The translations under genes and the position numbers were made by a program. This document shows, piece by piece, positions 7,525 through 17,541 of a stretch of 64,000 nucleotides of DNA; position 1 is the first letter of the stretch, and each line of letters opens with the position of its first letter. The DNA lies in the NCBI GenBank assembly GCA_016284355.1, contig JAEEOQ010000004.1, positions 1 through 64,000 on the forward strand, given 5' to 3'. A model generated the notes under the pieces. The model was not told where the DNA came from. It searched no databases and worked only from the letters and a program-made list of their open reading frames with translations. This DNA comes from Lachnospiraceae bacterium. Lineage in GTDB: Bacteria; Bacillota; Clostridia; Lachnospirales; Lachnospiraceae.

Positions 7525-8337
7525 ATGTTTTTAAAAAGACTTATAAGCGGCGTGGTTTTACTGCTTATTCTTTTGCTTTTTAATTATCTTGGTGGTACTG
7601 CGCTGTTTTTACTAATGGCAGCTCTTTCCCTTAAGGGTTTGTATGAATTTTATAATGCTACAGGTATAGCAAAAAAGAAGGCTCTTTTATTGACAGGCTT
7701 TATTTTCGGGCTTATATATTCCCTCTGTCTGTATTTTAGAAACTTTTTGTCCTATGATCCAAAACTACCTGTAATTATCTGCTTTTTGATAGTTGCAGGG
7801 GCTGTATTTGTTTTTGCTTTTCCAAAATATACGGCAACAGAGCTTTTTACCACTTTTTTTGGAATGGCCTATACGGTGGTAACGCTGCAGTTTGTTTATC
7901 TTACCAGAGAACTGTCCTTTGGAAGATGGGTTGTATGGCTTATCTATATTTCATCCTGGGGCTGTGATACCTGTGCTTATTGTGCGGGAAGGCTATTTGG
8001 CAAACACAAACTGGCGCCTGTACTTAGTCCTCATAAATCTGTTGAAGGTGCAATAGGCGGCGTTTTGGGCTCTTCTTTGATCGGTGCTTTATACGGTCTT
8101 GCCTGTGCTAATTTTACTGACCTTACCTTTGATCTTGTCTGGATCTTTGCCATTGTTTGCGGGGTTGGTGCAATTATTAGCCAGATCGGTGATCTTACTG
8201 CATCAGGTATTAAGAGAAACTTTAATATAAAAGACTATGGCAGGCTTATACCGGGGCACGGCGGCGTGCTTGACAGATTTGATTCTGTTATAATCACGGC
8301 ACCGATAATTTATTATCTTGCTTTGTTCATGCTTTGA
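7525..8337 (+). CDS. cdsA: Phosphatidate cytidylyltransferase (CDP-diglyceride synthase)
   Basis: CdsA (270 aa) is a polytopic membrane enzyme that converts phosphatidic acid and CTP to CDP-diacylglycerol, the branch point of phospholipid synthesis. About eight hydrophobic segments can be seen. The family signature is at the C-terminus: SGIKRNFNIKDYGRLIPGHG followed by GVLDRFDS (about residues 230-256), which carries the metal-binding Asp residues. A second conserved stretch is SWGCDTCAYCAGRLFGKHK. It starts at ATG 7525 with AGGAGG upstream, 14 nt after uppS. Confidence 0.95.
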   Translation: MFLKRLISGVVLLLILLLFNYLGGTALFLLMAALSLKGLYEFYNATGIAKKKALLLTGFIFGLIYSLCLYFRNFLSYDPKLPVIICFLIVAGAVFVFAFPKYTATELFTTFFGMAYTVVTLQFVYLTRELSFGRWVVWLIYISSWGCDTCAYCAGRLFGKHKLAPVLSPHKSVEGAIGGVLGSSLIGALYGLACANFTDLTFDLVWIFAIVCGVGAIISQIGDLTASGIKRNFNIKDYGRLIPGHGGVLDRFDSVIITAPIIYYLALFML

Positions 8338-8348
8338 GGTGAATTGAT

Positions 8349-9509
8349 TTGAAAAAGATTTCAATACTTGGGTCTACTGGTTCTATCGGAACCCAGACTC
8401 TTGATATAGTCAGAATTAATAAAGACATTAAAGTGGTAGGGCTTTCCGCAAATTCTAATGTCGACCTTCTTTTAAAACAGATAGAAGAGTTTGAGCCTGA
8501 GCTTGTGTGTGTCTTTAGAGAAGATAAGGCCTGCGAACTTAAAGAAAGGCTAGGCAGCCTTAAGATCGGCAAATATCCGGAAGTTGTTTCAGGCATGGAA
8601 GGTCTTATTTCATGCGCAGTTATACCTTCTGCAGAGATGGTCGTAACTGCTTTTGTGGGTATGATTGGCATCAGACCTACCATAGAAGCTATTAAAAGCG
8701 GTAAAGATATAGCTCTTGCAAATAAGGAAACCCTTGTTACAGCAGGCCATATTATCATGCCTCTTGCAAAAGAAAATAATGTTCGTATACTTCCTGTAGA
8801 CTCTGAGCATTCCGCTATTTTTCAGTGTCTTAACGGGGAGAGCGTAAATAAGATAGAAAAGATCCTTTTAACGGCTTCAGGCGGTCCTTTTAGAGGAAAG
8901 ACATTAGCAGATCTTAAAAATGTTACATTGGCAGATGCCTTAAAACATCCAAACTGGTCTATGGGCAAAAAAATCACCATAGATTCTTCTACAATGGTAA
9001 ATAAGGGCCTAGAAGTTATGGAAGCAGGATGGCTTTTTGGTGTAGAACTTGATGATATACAGGTTGTTATTCAGCCAAAGAGCATCATTCATTCCATGGT
9101 ACAGTTTAAAGACGGATGCGTTATGGCACAGCTCGGTCTTCCTGATATGAGAGCGCCTATTTCCTATGCTTTATATTACCCTGAGAGAAGATATATAGAC
9201 GGCAGGAGCCTTGATTTTTGGGATTTAAAAAGCATTGAATTTGACAGGCCTGATCCTGATACTTTTAAAGGTCTTTCTCTTGCCCTTCGCGCAGGAAAAG
9301 AAGGAGGAAGTATGCCTACTGTATTTAATGCGGCTAACGAAAAGGCAGTCAGCCTGTTTTTAAACGAAAAGATCGGGTATCTTACCATAACTGAAATAAT
9401 AGAAGAAATGATGGATAAGATCCCTGTTATAAAAAATCCTTCTCTTGATGAAATACTTGAGACGGAAAAAGAAGTATATGCAAAGATAGATGAAAGTAGA
9501 GGTTTTTGA
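8349..9509 (+). CDS. dxr: 1-deoxy-D-xylulose 5-phosphate reductoisomerase
   Basis: Dxr (386 aa) makes 2-C-methyl-D-erythritol 4-phosphate, the committed step of the MEP isoprenoid pathway, using NADPH and a divalent metal. The N-terminal nucleotide-binding motif is ISILGSTGSIGTQTLDIV. The metal/substrate region is PVDSEHSAIFQCL followed by LTASGGPFRGK. The C-terminal four-helix domain is complete. The start is TTG 8349 with GAGGTG upstream; no in-frame ATG lies near. It sits with uppS and ispG, so precursor supply and lipid-carrier synthesis share a transcript. Confidence 0.97.
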   Translation: MKKISILGSTGSIGTQTLDIVRINKDIKVVGLSANSNVDLLLKQIEEFEPELVCVFREDKACELKERLGSLKIGKYPEVVSGMEGLISCAVIPSAEMVVTAFVGMIGIRPTIEAIKSGKDIALANKETLVTAGHIIMPLAKENNVRILPVDSEHSAIFQCLNGESVNKIEKILLTASGGPFRGKTLADLKNVTLADALKHPNWSMGKKITIDSSTMVNKGLEVMEAGWLFGVELDDIQVVIQPKSIIHSMVQFKDGCVMAQLGLPDMRAPISYALYYPERRYIDGRSLDFWDLKSIEFDRPDPDTFKGLSLALRAGKEGGSMPTVFNAANEKAVSLFLNEKIGYLTITEIIEEMMDKIPVIKNPSLDEILETEKEVYAKIDESRGF

Positions 9510-9515
9510 TAAAAG

Positions 9516-10820
9516 ATGAGTATTGTTTGGGCACTTCTTGTATTTACACTTGTTGTTGTAATACATGAATTTGGTCATTATCTTTTGGCAGTCAGAGCGG
9601 GTATTACCGTTACTGAGTTTTCTATAGGTATGGGACCAAGACTTTTTAGCAGAGTAGGAAAAAAGAACGGAGTCAGATTTTCTATTAAGCTTTTTCCTAT
9701 CGGCGGCTCCTGTGCTATGGTTGGAGAAGATGAAAAAAGCGATGATGTAAATGCATTCGGCAATAAGCCTGTGCTTGACAGGATTTTTGTTGTTGTTGCA
9801 GGTCCTGCTTTTAATTTTATCCTTGCTTTTATTTTTTCTCTTGTGGTCATAGGTTTTGCAGGTTATGATCCTGCTGTAGTCACATCTGTTGAAAATGGCA
9901 GCGCTGCATACGAGGCAGGTCTTAAAGAAGGCGATGTTATTACAAAGATCGGAAAAGATAACATTACCATCGGAAGAGATATTTCCCTTCATTTGCAGTT
10001 AAATCCTTATGAAGAGGGTAAGCCTGTAAATGTGACATATAAGCGTGACGGAAAGAAAGAGACCGTAAGCCTTATGCCAAAAAGCAAAGATACTTACCTT
10101 CTCGGATTTACTTATATGTCAAGCGAGGTGGCCTGCACCGTTGAATCTGTCAGCGAAGGCGGTGTTTTTGAAAAAAGCGGCATTAAAGAAGGCGATGTTA
10201 TTACCGGCATTAACGGTGTAAAGATCAATACCGGAGCTGATCTTTTTCAGTATTTTGTAGAAAGTCCTTTAAACGGAGAGCCTGTAAATGTTGAGTTAAA
10301 CAGAAACGGTGAGACACTTTCCTTTACTGTTACACCTGAATATCATGGCAGTTCCCTTACGGCAGGCTTTTCTTACAATCTAATAAGACATAAAGGCGGA
10401 TTTTTTGATACCATCAGGTATTCTGCTTATGAAGTTGCATTTTGGATCAAGAATACTGTTAAATCTCTTGGCCTTATGATAAGCGGAAAAGTCAGCAGAA
10501 GAGATATATCAGGTCCTGTTGGCATAGTAAATATGATCGGAGACACTTATAACCAGAGCAAAAAAGAAGGAGCATTGATGATCCTTATAAACATGGCAAA
10601 TATCTGCATCCTTCTTTCAAGCAACCTTGGTGTTATGAATCTTTTGCCAATACCGGCTCTTGACGGAGGAAGACTTTTGTTCCTTATTGTTGAAGCTATA
10701 AGACGTAAGCCTATTCCTTCAGATAAAGAAGGTATCGTACACTTTGTAGGTTTTGCTCTGCTTATGGTTCTTATGGTATTTGTGTTCTTTAATGACATTT
10801 TAAAAATATTTGGAATATAA
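9516..10820 (+). CDS. rseP: Site-2 intramembrane zinc metalloprotease RseP/RasP
   Basis: This 434-aa membrane protease cleaves transmembrane segments of substrates such as anti-sigma factors and leftover signal peptides. The zinc motif HEFGH is at residues 17-21 in the first membrane helix, and the third ligand is in NLLPIPALDGGRLLF near residue 382. Two PDZ-like modules lie between (about 120-190 and 205-285), as judged from repeated glycine-rich EGDVIT segments. RasP of Bacillus usually has one PDZ domain, so two is on the larger side. It follows dxr by 6 nt. A possible client in the window is the zinc-finger anti-sigma-like protein at 47552, but nothing links them directly. Confidence 0.93.
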   Translation: MSIVWALLVFTLVVVIHEFGHYLLAVRAGITVTEFSIGMGPRLFSRVGKKNGVRFSIKLFPIGGSCAMVGEDEKSDDVNAFGNKPVLDRIFVVVAGPAFNFILAFIFSLVVIGFAGYDPAVVTSVENGSAAYEAGLKEGDVITKIGKDNITIGRDISLHLQLNPYEEGKPVNVTYKRDGKKETVSLMPKSKDTYLLGFTYMSSEVACTVESVSEGGVFEKSGIKEGDVITGINGVKINTGADLFQYFVESPLNGEPVNVELNRNGETLSFTVTPEYHGSSLTAGFSYNLIRHKGGFFDTIRYSAYEVAFWIKNTVKSLGLMISGKVSRRDISGPVGIVNMIGDTYNQSKKEGALMILINMANICILLSSNLGVMNLLPIPALDGGRLLFLIVEAIRRKPIPSDKEGIVHFVGFALLMVLMVFVFFNDILKIFGI

Positions 10821-10828
10821 GGTATAAT

Positions 10829-11872
10829 ATGAGTAAAGTAATCAAAATAGGTAATAAAGTTATAGGCGGGGGAAATCCTGTTCTTATACAGTCAATGACA
10901 AATACAAAAACAGAAGATGTTGACTCTACTGTGGCGCAGATACTTGCGCTTGAAGCAGCCGGATGTGATATTGTAAGAAGCACTGTTCCTACTCTGGAGG
11001 CTGCAAAAGCATTTGCAAAGATAAAAGAGCAGATCCATATCCCGCTTGTAGCAGATATTCACTTTGACCACAAAATGGCTATAGCAGCCATTGAAAACGG
11101 AGCAGATAAGATAAGGATAAACCCCGGAAATATCGGAGGTAAAGATGCACTTTTATCTGTTGTTTCCTGCGCCAAAGAAAGAAATATCCCTATAAGGGTG
11201 GGAGTTAACTCCGGTTCTCTTGAAAAAGACATCCTTGCAAAATATGGTCATGTTACGGCAGAGGGCCTTGTGGAAAGCGCTCTTGATAAAGTGAATATGA
11301 TAGAAGATGCGGGATATGACAATATCGTTATTTCCATTAAATCCACAGATGTACTTTTATCAATTGATGCTCACAGGCTTATAAGTAAAAAGACGGACTA
11401 TCCGCTTCACGTTGGTATTACAGAATCCGGAACCGTTATGACAGGCAGCATAAGAAGCGCTATCGGTCTTGGCGTTATATTAAATGAGGGCATTGGAGAT
11501 ACCATCAGAGTTTCGCTTACAGGAGACCCGGTATGTGAGGTTGAGACTGCAAAGGTTATACTTAAGACTCTTGGTCTTAGAAAAGGCGGTATAGAAGTTG
11601 TTTCCTGTCCTACCTGCGGCAGAACTCAGATAGACCTTATTTCTCTTGCAGGTAAAGTTGAGCAGATGTGTAAAAAATATGATCACCTTGATCTTAAGGT
11701 TGCTGTAATGGGGTGCGTTGTTAATGGCCCCGGTGAAGCAAAGGAAGCAGATCTTGGTATTGCGGGAGGTATCCACGAAGGCCTCCTTATAAAGAAGGGG
11801 GAGATAGTTAAGAAGCTTCCTGAAAGCGAGCTTCTTAACGCTCTTGAAGAAGAACTTAAATGTTGGAGATGA
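10829..11872 (+). CDS. ispG: 4-hydroxy-3-methylbut-2-enyl diphosphate synthase (IspG)
   Basis: IspG (347 aa) catalyses the penultimate step of the MEP pathway, a two-electron reductive ring opening that uses a [4Fe-4S] cluster. The TIM-barrel half carries GNPVLIQSMTNTKTEDVDST and LVADIHFDHKMA. The cluster ligands are in VSCPTCGRTQIDL (about residue 260) and AVMGCVVNGPGEAKEADLGI (about 293). This is the short bacterial form without the plant-type insert. It starts at ATG 10829, 8 nt after rseP. Its end lies 7 nt before the polC start. Confidence 0.96.
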   Translation: MSKVIKIGNKVIGGGNPVLIQSMTNTKTEDVDSTVAQILALEAAGCDIVRSTVPTLEAAKAFAKIKEQIHIPLVADIHFDHKMAIAAIENGADKIRINPGNIGGKDALLSVVSCAKERNIPIRVGVNSGSLEKDILAKYGHVTAEGLVESALDKVNMIEDAGYDNIVISIKSTDVLLSIDAHRLISKKTDYPLHVGITESGTVMTGSIRSAIGLGVILNEGIGDTIRVSLTGDPVCEVETAKVILKTLGLRKGGIEVVSCPTCGRTQIDLISLAGKVEQMCKKYDHLDLKVAVMGCVVNGPGEAKEADLGIAGGIHEGLLIKKGEIVKKLPESELLNALEEELKCWR

Positions 11873-11879
11873 TCTTGGT

Positions 11880-14800
11880 ATGGGGCTTAAATTTCTTGAA
11901 AGCTTTGAGGGAGTTGAATTCCCTCAAAATCTAATTGGAACGCTTGACTGTGTTACAGTTGAACGTGTTGTCATGAAAAAAGGCGAAAATAATCTTGCTA
12001 TTTTCATAGACAGTCCCAGACTTATTGAATACAGATCCTTAAAGAAGATCACCGAAGTTCTTGGCAAACAGCTTTTTGGCTACAACAAAGATGAGGCTAC
12101 CGTTACTTTGGTGCCTCATTTTTCTTTGTCTGCACAGTATACCAATGAGAACCTTTTTGATGCATATAAAGAAAGTCTTTTTGATGAGATCAGCGAAAAA
12201 AGCAGAGTACATGCGGGTGTTTTATATAAGTCTGAAGTTTATTTTAAAGATGGTGTTCTTGTATTAAAATGTGAGAATAATCCTTTCTTTAAGACTAATC
12301 TTGAAGAAATAGGTGCATGGCTTAAGAAAACCTATGATGAAAGGTTTGGCTTTGAACTTGAAGTAACTTATGAATACTATGAGGCTCAAAAGAAAGAAGA
12401 ACCGGAAGAAAAAGTAGTATTTAAAAACGTTAAAGCAACTGAGGCTCCAAAGAAAGAAGAGCAGGAAGTTAAAAAAGATAAATCTCCTGTAAAAGAGAGT
12501 GAAAAGAGCGAGAGCCCTAAAAAGACAGCTTTTGTTCCTAAAAATAATGCAAAATTTGTTAAGAAAAAACCTGTAGACGATCCTGATATCTTTTACGGAA
12601 AGCCATTTGACGGCGAGATAATAAATATTTCATCCATAGTTGACGGTATGAATTCTGAGGTTGTAATAAGAGGTCAGGTCTTAAATTACGATGAGACAAT
12701 TACTAAAAACGGGCTTTTTATGATCAAATTTGCCGTTACGGATTTTACAGACAGTATCGGATGTATGCTGTTTGTACGTAACGAAGATGATATGCCTGAT
12801 ATAAGGGATAATCTTGCGGTGGGCAAGTTTATAAGGCTTAAGGGTGTTCCAAATTACGACACTTTTAATAAAGAGACAAAGCTTGGATATCTTGTGGGTA
12901 TCAAAAAAGACTCAGATTTCAGAGTAAAGCGAATGGATACTTCAGAAGAAAAGCGTGTTGAACTGCATCTTCATACGGTAATGAGCGATATGGATGCGGT
13001 AGTTAAGGTTAAACCCCTTCTTAAAACTCTTAAAAGCTGGGGGCATAAGGCTGTTGCCATTACAGACCACGGCGTTGTTCAGTCCTTTACCGAAGCATAT
13101 CATTGCCTTGATAAGAATGACGATTTTAAAGTAATATACGGCTGCGAAGGCTATATTGTCGATGATGAAAACAATGTGGTCATTAATGATAAGAACAATC
13201 TGCTTACAGATGAAGCCGTTGTTTTTGATATTGAGACAACCGGTTTTTCTCCGCAGAAAAATGAGATAATCGAGATAGGTGCCTTAAAGGTAAAAGACGG
13301 ACAGATAATCGACAGGTTTTCAACCTTTATAAACCCAAGGGTTCCGATCCCTGCAAGGATCACTGAGCTTACAAGCATCACTGACGAAATGGTTATGGGA
13401 TCAAGAGGGATAGAAGAGATACTTCCTGAGTTTCTTGATTTTATCGGCAGTGCAATGGTTGTTGCACATAACGCAGGCTTTGATACAGGATTTATAAAAG
13501 AAAAGGCTAAAAAACTTGGTATTAATGTTGATCTTACAATTGTAGATACCATGGGAATGGGCCGTATAGCTCTTCCTACACTTAAAAATCACAAGCTTGA
13601 TACTCTTTGCGATGCACTTAATATGAGCCTTGAGAATCACCACAGAGCCGTAGATGATGCAGAAGCTACCGCGCATATTTATCTTAAGCTTACGGAAATG
13701 TTTGCTGAAAAAGGAGTAAAGAGCCTTAAAGAGCTTTTTGATATGAGAAAGCTTGCTCCTGAGATCATCAAAAAACTCAGGGCTCACCATATAATTTTGC
13801 TTGCTAAAAATGATATCGGAAGGATCAATCTTTATAAGCTTGTAAGTAAGTCACATATTGATTATTTTTCAAGATATCCAAGGATACCTAAGACTCTTCT
13901 TGCTGAAAACAGAGAGGGTATCATTGTCGGCTCTGCCTGCGAAGCCGGTGAACTATACCGTGCCATCTTAGAAGAGCGCGGTGATGATGAGATACACAGG
14001 ATCGCAAATTTTTATGATTATTTTGAGATTCAGCCTCTTGGAAACAACATGTTCATGGTGGAAAGCAATAAGCCGGATCATGAGAGAATAAATTCAGAGG
14101 ATGATCTTAAAGACATAAACAGAAGGATCGTGTCTCTTGGCGAAGAGATGGGAAGGCCTGTTGTTGCCACCTGTGACGTGCATTTTATGAATCCTGAAGA
14201 TGAAGTCTACAGGCGTATGATAATGACCTCAAAAGGCTTTGAAGATGCAGATAAACAGGCTCCTTTATATATGCGAACCACAGAAGAGATGCTTGAAGAA
14301 TTTAAGTATCTTGGGGATGCAAAGGCAAGAGAGGTTGTAATTACAAATACCAATCTTATTTGCGATATGATAGAGAAAATAGTACCTGTAAGACCTGACA
14401 AGTGTCCGCCTGTTATTGAAAATTCAGCTGATACACTTAGAAGGATATGTTATGACAAGGCTCATGACATGTACGGGGAAACTTTACCAAAACAGGTAGA
14501 AGAGCGCCTTGAACACGAGCTTAAATCCATTATCGGCAATGGTTTTGCGGTTATGTATATCATAGCCCAGAAGCTTGTTTGGAAGTCAAATGAAGACGGA
14601 TATCTGGTAGGTTCAAGAGGTTCTGTAGGTTCCTCCTTTGTTGCCGCTATGGCGGGTATCACTGAGGTTAACTCGCTTCCTGCCCATTATTATTGCAAAA
14701 AGTGCCATTTTCATGATTTTGACTCTGAGGAAGTTAAGGCATATTCGGGTAGATCCGGCTTTGACCTTCCTGACAGAAAGTGCCCGGTATGCGGTGAAGA

Positions 14801-16328
14801 ACTTGTTAAAGACGGACATGATATACCTTTTGAGACATTCCTCGGTTTTTACGGAGATAAGGAACCTGATATCGACCTTAACTTCTCCGGTGAATATCAG
14901 TCAAAAGCCCATGCCTATACAGAGGTTATATTTGGCGAAGGACAGACATTCAGAGCCGGTACCATTGGTACTGTAGCCGAAAAGACAGCAGTAGGTTTTG
15001 TGCTTAAATATAATGAACTTCACGGAATAAGCGGCATGCGAAGGGCTGAGATGGAGCGTATAGCGCAGGGCTGCGTTGATGTAAGGCGTACTACAGGGCA
15101 GCACCCCGGCGGTATCGTAGTTCTTCCTATCGGCGAGGAGATTTATACATTTACCCCTGTGCAGCGCCCTGCAAACGATATGACAACCTCAACCGTTACC
15201 ACGCACTTTGATTACCACTCAATTGACCACAACCTTTTAAAACTTGATATCCTCGGTCATGATGATCCGACCATGATCCGTATGCTTCAGGATATCACAG
15301 GGATCGATCCTTTAAAGATCCGTATGGATGACCCGGGAGTACTTGAGCTTTTCAGGAGCCTTAAATCACTTAACATATCTCCTGAAGATCTTGACGGATG
15401 CGATCTTGGATCTCTTGGTATACCTGAATTTGGTACTGACTTTGTTATGCAGATGCTTAGAGAGACAAAACCTTCAAGCTTTTCTGAGCTTGTTCGTATA
15501 TCCGGTCTTTCGCACGGTACCGATGTTTGGACAAATAATGCCCAGGACCTTGTAAATCAGGGCATATGTACACTTTCATCAGCTATCTGTACCCGTGATG
15601 ATATCATGACTTATCTTATCTACATGGGCGTTGAAGCTGGTAAAGCATTCAATATTATGGAAAATGTACGAAAAGGTAAAGTTGCTGCCGGTAAGTGTGA
15701 CAAATGGGAAGGCTGGAAGGAAGACATGAGAGCCTGCAACGTTCCTGAGTGGTACATGGATTCCTGTAATAAGATAAAGTACATGTTCCCGAAGGCCCAT
15801 GCGGTTGCGTACGTTATGATGGCTCTTCGTATAGCCTGGTTTAAGGTTTATCAGCCTCTTGCCTATTATGCAGCTTATTTTTCCATCAGAGCTTCAGCTT
15901 TTGATTATGAGGTTATGTGCCTTGGAAAGACGAAGCTTGAAGAAGAGATGCGAAAGATAAAGATGAAAGGGTATGATGCTTCGCAAAAAGAAGGGGATAT
16001 GCTTAAAGATATGAAAATAGTACAGGAAATGTACGCAAGAGGATATTCCTTTGTTCCTATTGATATAACTAAAGCAGAAGCAAAGCATTTTACTATTTAT
16101 GATGACAAGCATCTTATGCCTGCAATAAACAGTATAGACGGAATGGGAGATAAGGCTGCCATGGGTATTGTGGATGCTCTTAAAGACGGGCCGTTCTTTT
16201 CAAAAGACGATCTTAAGCAAAGAAGCAAAACTACTCAGACTACTATAGATACCATGACAAGACTTCATCTTCTTGACGGCCTTCCTGATTCAAACCAGAT
16301 AAGCCTTACCGATCTTTTTGCATTATAA
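11880..16328 (+). CDS. polC: DNA polymerase III alpha subunit, PolC type
   Basis: PolC (1482 aa) is the main replicative polymerase of Firmicutes with built-in proofreading. Visible order: N-terminal domain with a Lys/Glu-rich linker (about 180-235), OB fold (about 247-340), PHP domain beginning VELHLHTVMSDMD (about 360), inserted DEDD exonuclease from VVFDIETTGFSPQKNEIIEI (about 446-610), then the remaining PHP and polymerase core. Zinc-site cysteines are CKKC (about 939) and CPVCGEE (about 967), and the catalytic motif is PDIDLNFSGEYQ (about 996). I chose ATG 11880, 7 nt past ispG with GGAG at 11864-11867. An upstream TTG at 11844 lies inside ispG and is less likely. It ends the long unit that starts at 3744. 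Confidence 0.96.
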   Translation: MGLKFLESFEGVEFPQNLIGTLDCVTVERVVMKKGENNLAIFIDSPRLIEYRSLKKITEVLGKQLFGYNKDEATVTLVPHFSLSAQYTNENLFDAYKESLFDEISEKSRVHAGVLYKSEVYFKDGVLVLKCENNPFFKTNLEEIGAWLKKTYDERFGFELEVTYEYYEAQKKEEPEEKVVFKNVKATEAPKKEEQEVKKDKSPVKESEKSESPKKTAFVPKNNAKFVKKKPVDDPDIFYGKPFDGEIINISSIVDGMNSEVVIRGQVLNYDETITKNGLFMIKFAVTDFTDSIGCMLFVRNEDDMPDIRDNLAVGKFIRLKGVPNYDTFNKETKLGYLVGIKKDSDFRVKRMDTSEEKRVELHLHTVMSDMDAVVKVKPLLKTLKSWGHKAVAITDHGVVQSFTEAYHCLDKNDDFKVIYGCEGYIVDDENNVVINDKNNLLTDEAVVFDIETTGFSPQKNEIIEIGALKVKDGQIIDRFSTFINPRVPIPARITELTSITDEMVMGSRGIEEILPEFLDFIGSAMVVAHNAGFDTGFIKEKAKKLGINVDLTIVDTMGMGRIALPTLKNHKLDTLCDALNMSLENHHRAVDDAEATAHIYLKLTEMFAEKGVKSLKELFDMRKLAPEIIKKLRAHHIILLAKNDIGRINLYKLVSKSHIDYFSRYPRIPKTLLAENREGIIVGSACEAGELYRAILEERGDDEIHRIANFYDYFEIQPLGNNMFMVESNKPDHERINSEDDLKDINRRIVSLGEEMGRPVVATCDVHFMNPEDEVYRRMIMTSKGFEDADKQAPLYMRTTEEMLEEFKYLGDAKAREVVITNTNLICDMIEKIVPVRPDKCPPVIENSADTLRRICYDKAHDMYGETLPKQVEERLEHELKSIIGNGFAVMYIIAQKLVWKSNEDGYLVGSRGSVGSSFVAAMAGITEVNSLPAHYYCKKCHFHDFDSEEVKAYSGRSGFDLPDRKCPVCGEELVKDGHDIPFETFLGFYGDKEPDIDLNFSGEYQSKAHAYTEVIFGEGQTFRAGTIGTVAEKTAVGFVLKYNELHGISGMRRAEMERIAQGCVDVRRTTGQHPGGIVVLPIGEEIYTFTPVQRPANDMTTSTVTTHFDYHSIDHNLLKLDILGHDDPTMIRMLQDITGIDPLKIRMDDPGVLELFRSLKSLNISPEDLDGCDLGSLGIPEFGTDFVMQMLRETKPSSFSELVRISGLSHGTDVWTNNAQDLVNQGICTLSSAICTRDDIMTYLIYMGVEAGKAFNIMENVRKGKVAAGKCDKWEGWKEDMRACNVPEWYMDSCNKIKYMFPKAHAVAYVMMALRIAWFKVYQPLAYYAAYFSIRASAFDYEVMCLGKTKLEEEMRKIKMKGYDASQKEGDMLKDMKIVQEMYARGYSFVPIDITKAEAKHFTIYDDKHLMPAINSIDGMGDKAAMGIVDALKDGPFFSKDDLKQRSKTTQTTIDTMTRLHLLDGLPDSNQISLTDLFAL

Positions 16329-16358
16329 TTCGTTACAAAAAATTGGTACGTTTGTTTC

Positions 16359-16387
16359 TTGATTTTTTGACTTTACTATATTAAAAT
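16359..16387 (+). promoter_or_regulatory. Promoter of the ROK kinase gene
   Basis: A -35 TTGATT (16359-16364) and a -10 TAAAAT (16382-16387) are 17 bp apart, upstream of the start at 16432. No clear terminator for polC is visible in the 100 nt before this gene. Confidence 0.5.
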
Positions 16388-16431
16388 TTGTTTTGTTTGT
16401 GAAACACTATCAATTAAGGAGATTAGGATAT

Positions 16432-17424
16432 ATGAAAGTATTGGTATATGACTACGGCGGAACATTTGTTAAATATTCCGTTATGGACGAAAATAAAAAA
16501 AGATATGCAAGCGGTGAAGTTCCTGCCCCTACTAGAACAGCCGAAGAATTTGTGGCTGCCACAAAGGGTATCTACGATCAGTTTAAAGACGAGATAGAAG
16601 GCATTACTATCAGCTTTCCGGGCTTTGTAGATTCAGAGACAACTCTTTTATCAGGCGGCGGAGCTTACAGCGGTATTTATATCAATACCCTTCTTAAAGA
16701 TGCATTTGACCCTGTTTTTGAAGGTAAGCCTTGGCTTATTGAAAATGATGGAAAATGCGGTGCTCTTGCAGAAAGCTGGGGCGGTGCTCTTGATGGAGCA
16801 GATAACGGTATCGTTATTATTCTTGGAACCGGCGTAGCAGGCGGTCTTGTTCAAAAGAGCGCATTATACAAAGGCAAACACTATACAGCAGGAGAGCTTT
16901 CATTTACAACACTTGACTGGAACCTTGACTGGGCAAATTCTGCACAGTGCAAGATGACTGCATCTGCTCTTGTTGCAAGGATAGGTCTTTGCGTAGGTCA
17001 CGATGTAAGCAAGAAAGGCTTTTATCAGAGTCTTGTTGATGCAGGCGTATGGAAAAAGGGTCCTGTTCATCCTGATTATGAAGGCGTTGAGATCGACGGT
17101 CTTAAGGCTTTTGAGATCATCAAATCCGGCTATCCTGCTGCTGTTGAGATCTATAATGAGTTCTGCAAAAATGTTGCAGCTATGATCATCAACCTTGGCT
17201 CAGTTTATGACCCTGAAGTATTTGCTATCGGCGGCGGTATATCCAGACAGGATATGCTTATCCCTGATATAATAAAGGCTGTCGAAAAATTCAAAAAAGA
17301 CAGTATGCTATACGGCCTTCTTCCTACAGGCAGGATTGAAAGATGTGTATATCAGGGCGATGCCAATCAGTACGGTGCTATGTACAATTACCTTACTAAA
17401 TTTAATCCGGAACTGGTTAAATGA
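16432..17424 (+). CDS. ROK-family sugar kinase-like protein
   Basis: This 330-aa protein has the ASKHA fold of ROK kinases. The phosphate-1 motif is VLVYDYGGTFVKYSV at the N-terminus, the central catalytic region is WLIENDGKCGALAESWGG, and phosphate-2 is IVIILGTGVAGGLV. There is no N-terminal helix-turn-helix, so it is not a NagC/XylR-type repressor. The usual ROK zinc motif (HxCxxCxxxxC) is not visible; the corresponding stretch has a single Cys in NSAQCKMTASALV. Members phosphorylate glucose, fructose, ManNAc or similar sugars. The substrate here is unknown. I chose ATG 16432 behind AAGGAG over an upstream codon at 16393. It appears monocistronic. Confidence 0.85.
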   Translation: MKVLVYDYGGTFVKYSVMDENKKRYASGEVPAPTRTAEEFVAATKGIYDQFKDEIEGITISFPGFVDSETTLLSGGGAYSGIYINTLLKDAFDPVFEGKPWLIENDGKCGALAESWGGALDGADNGIVIILGTGVAGGLVQKSALYKGKHYTAGELSFTTLDWNLDWANSAQCKMTASALVARIGLCVGHDVSKKGFYQSLVDAGVWKKGPVHPDYEGVEIDGLKAFEIIKSGYPAAVEIYNEFCKNVAAMIINLGSVYDPEVFAIGGGISRQDMLIPDIIKAVEKFKKDSMLYGLLPTGRIERCVYQGDANQYGAMYNYLTKFNPELVK

Positions 17425-17460
17425 TCTTATTTTTTATACATTTAATAAAATAATCGACAT

Positions 17461-17492
17461 AAAAAAGCAGGCAGGTTTGCTTGCTTTTTTTT
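17461..17492 (+). terminator. Terminator of the ROK gene, overlapping the next promoter
   Basis: GCAGGCA pairs with TTGCTTGC-type bases across a GGTT loop, extended by A-runs at 17461-17466 and T-runs to 17492. The 3' arm and T-tract contain the TTGCTT -35 of the following promoter. Confidence 0.85.
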
Positions 17493-17509
17493 GCACCTAA
17501 AAATATAAT
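17481..17509 (+). promoter_or_regulatory. Promoter of the esterase-like gene
   Basis: A -35 TTGCTT (17481-17486) and a -10 TATAAT (17504-17509) are 17 bp apart, about 33 nt before the start at 17542. The -35 lies in the 3' arm of the upstream terminator. Confidence 0.65.
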
Positions 17510-17541
17510 ACGCCTATCAAATTGCAAAAGAGGTATTGTAT

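Noticed and set aside
11844-11879. Upstream TTG start for polC inside ispG
   Set aside because: It would add 12 residues with no recognisable similarity and no clear ribosome site; ATG 11880 fits better.
16432-17424. ROK protein as a NagC/XylR-type repressor
   Set aside because: The protein lacks an N-terminal helix-turn-helix domain; it starts directly with the kinase phosphate-1 motif.
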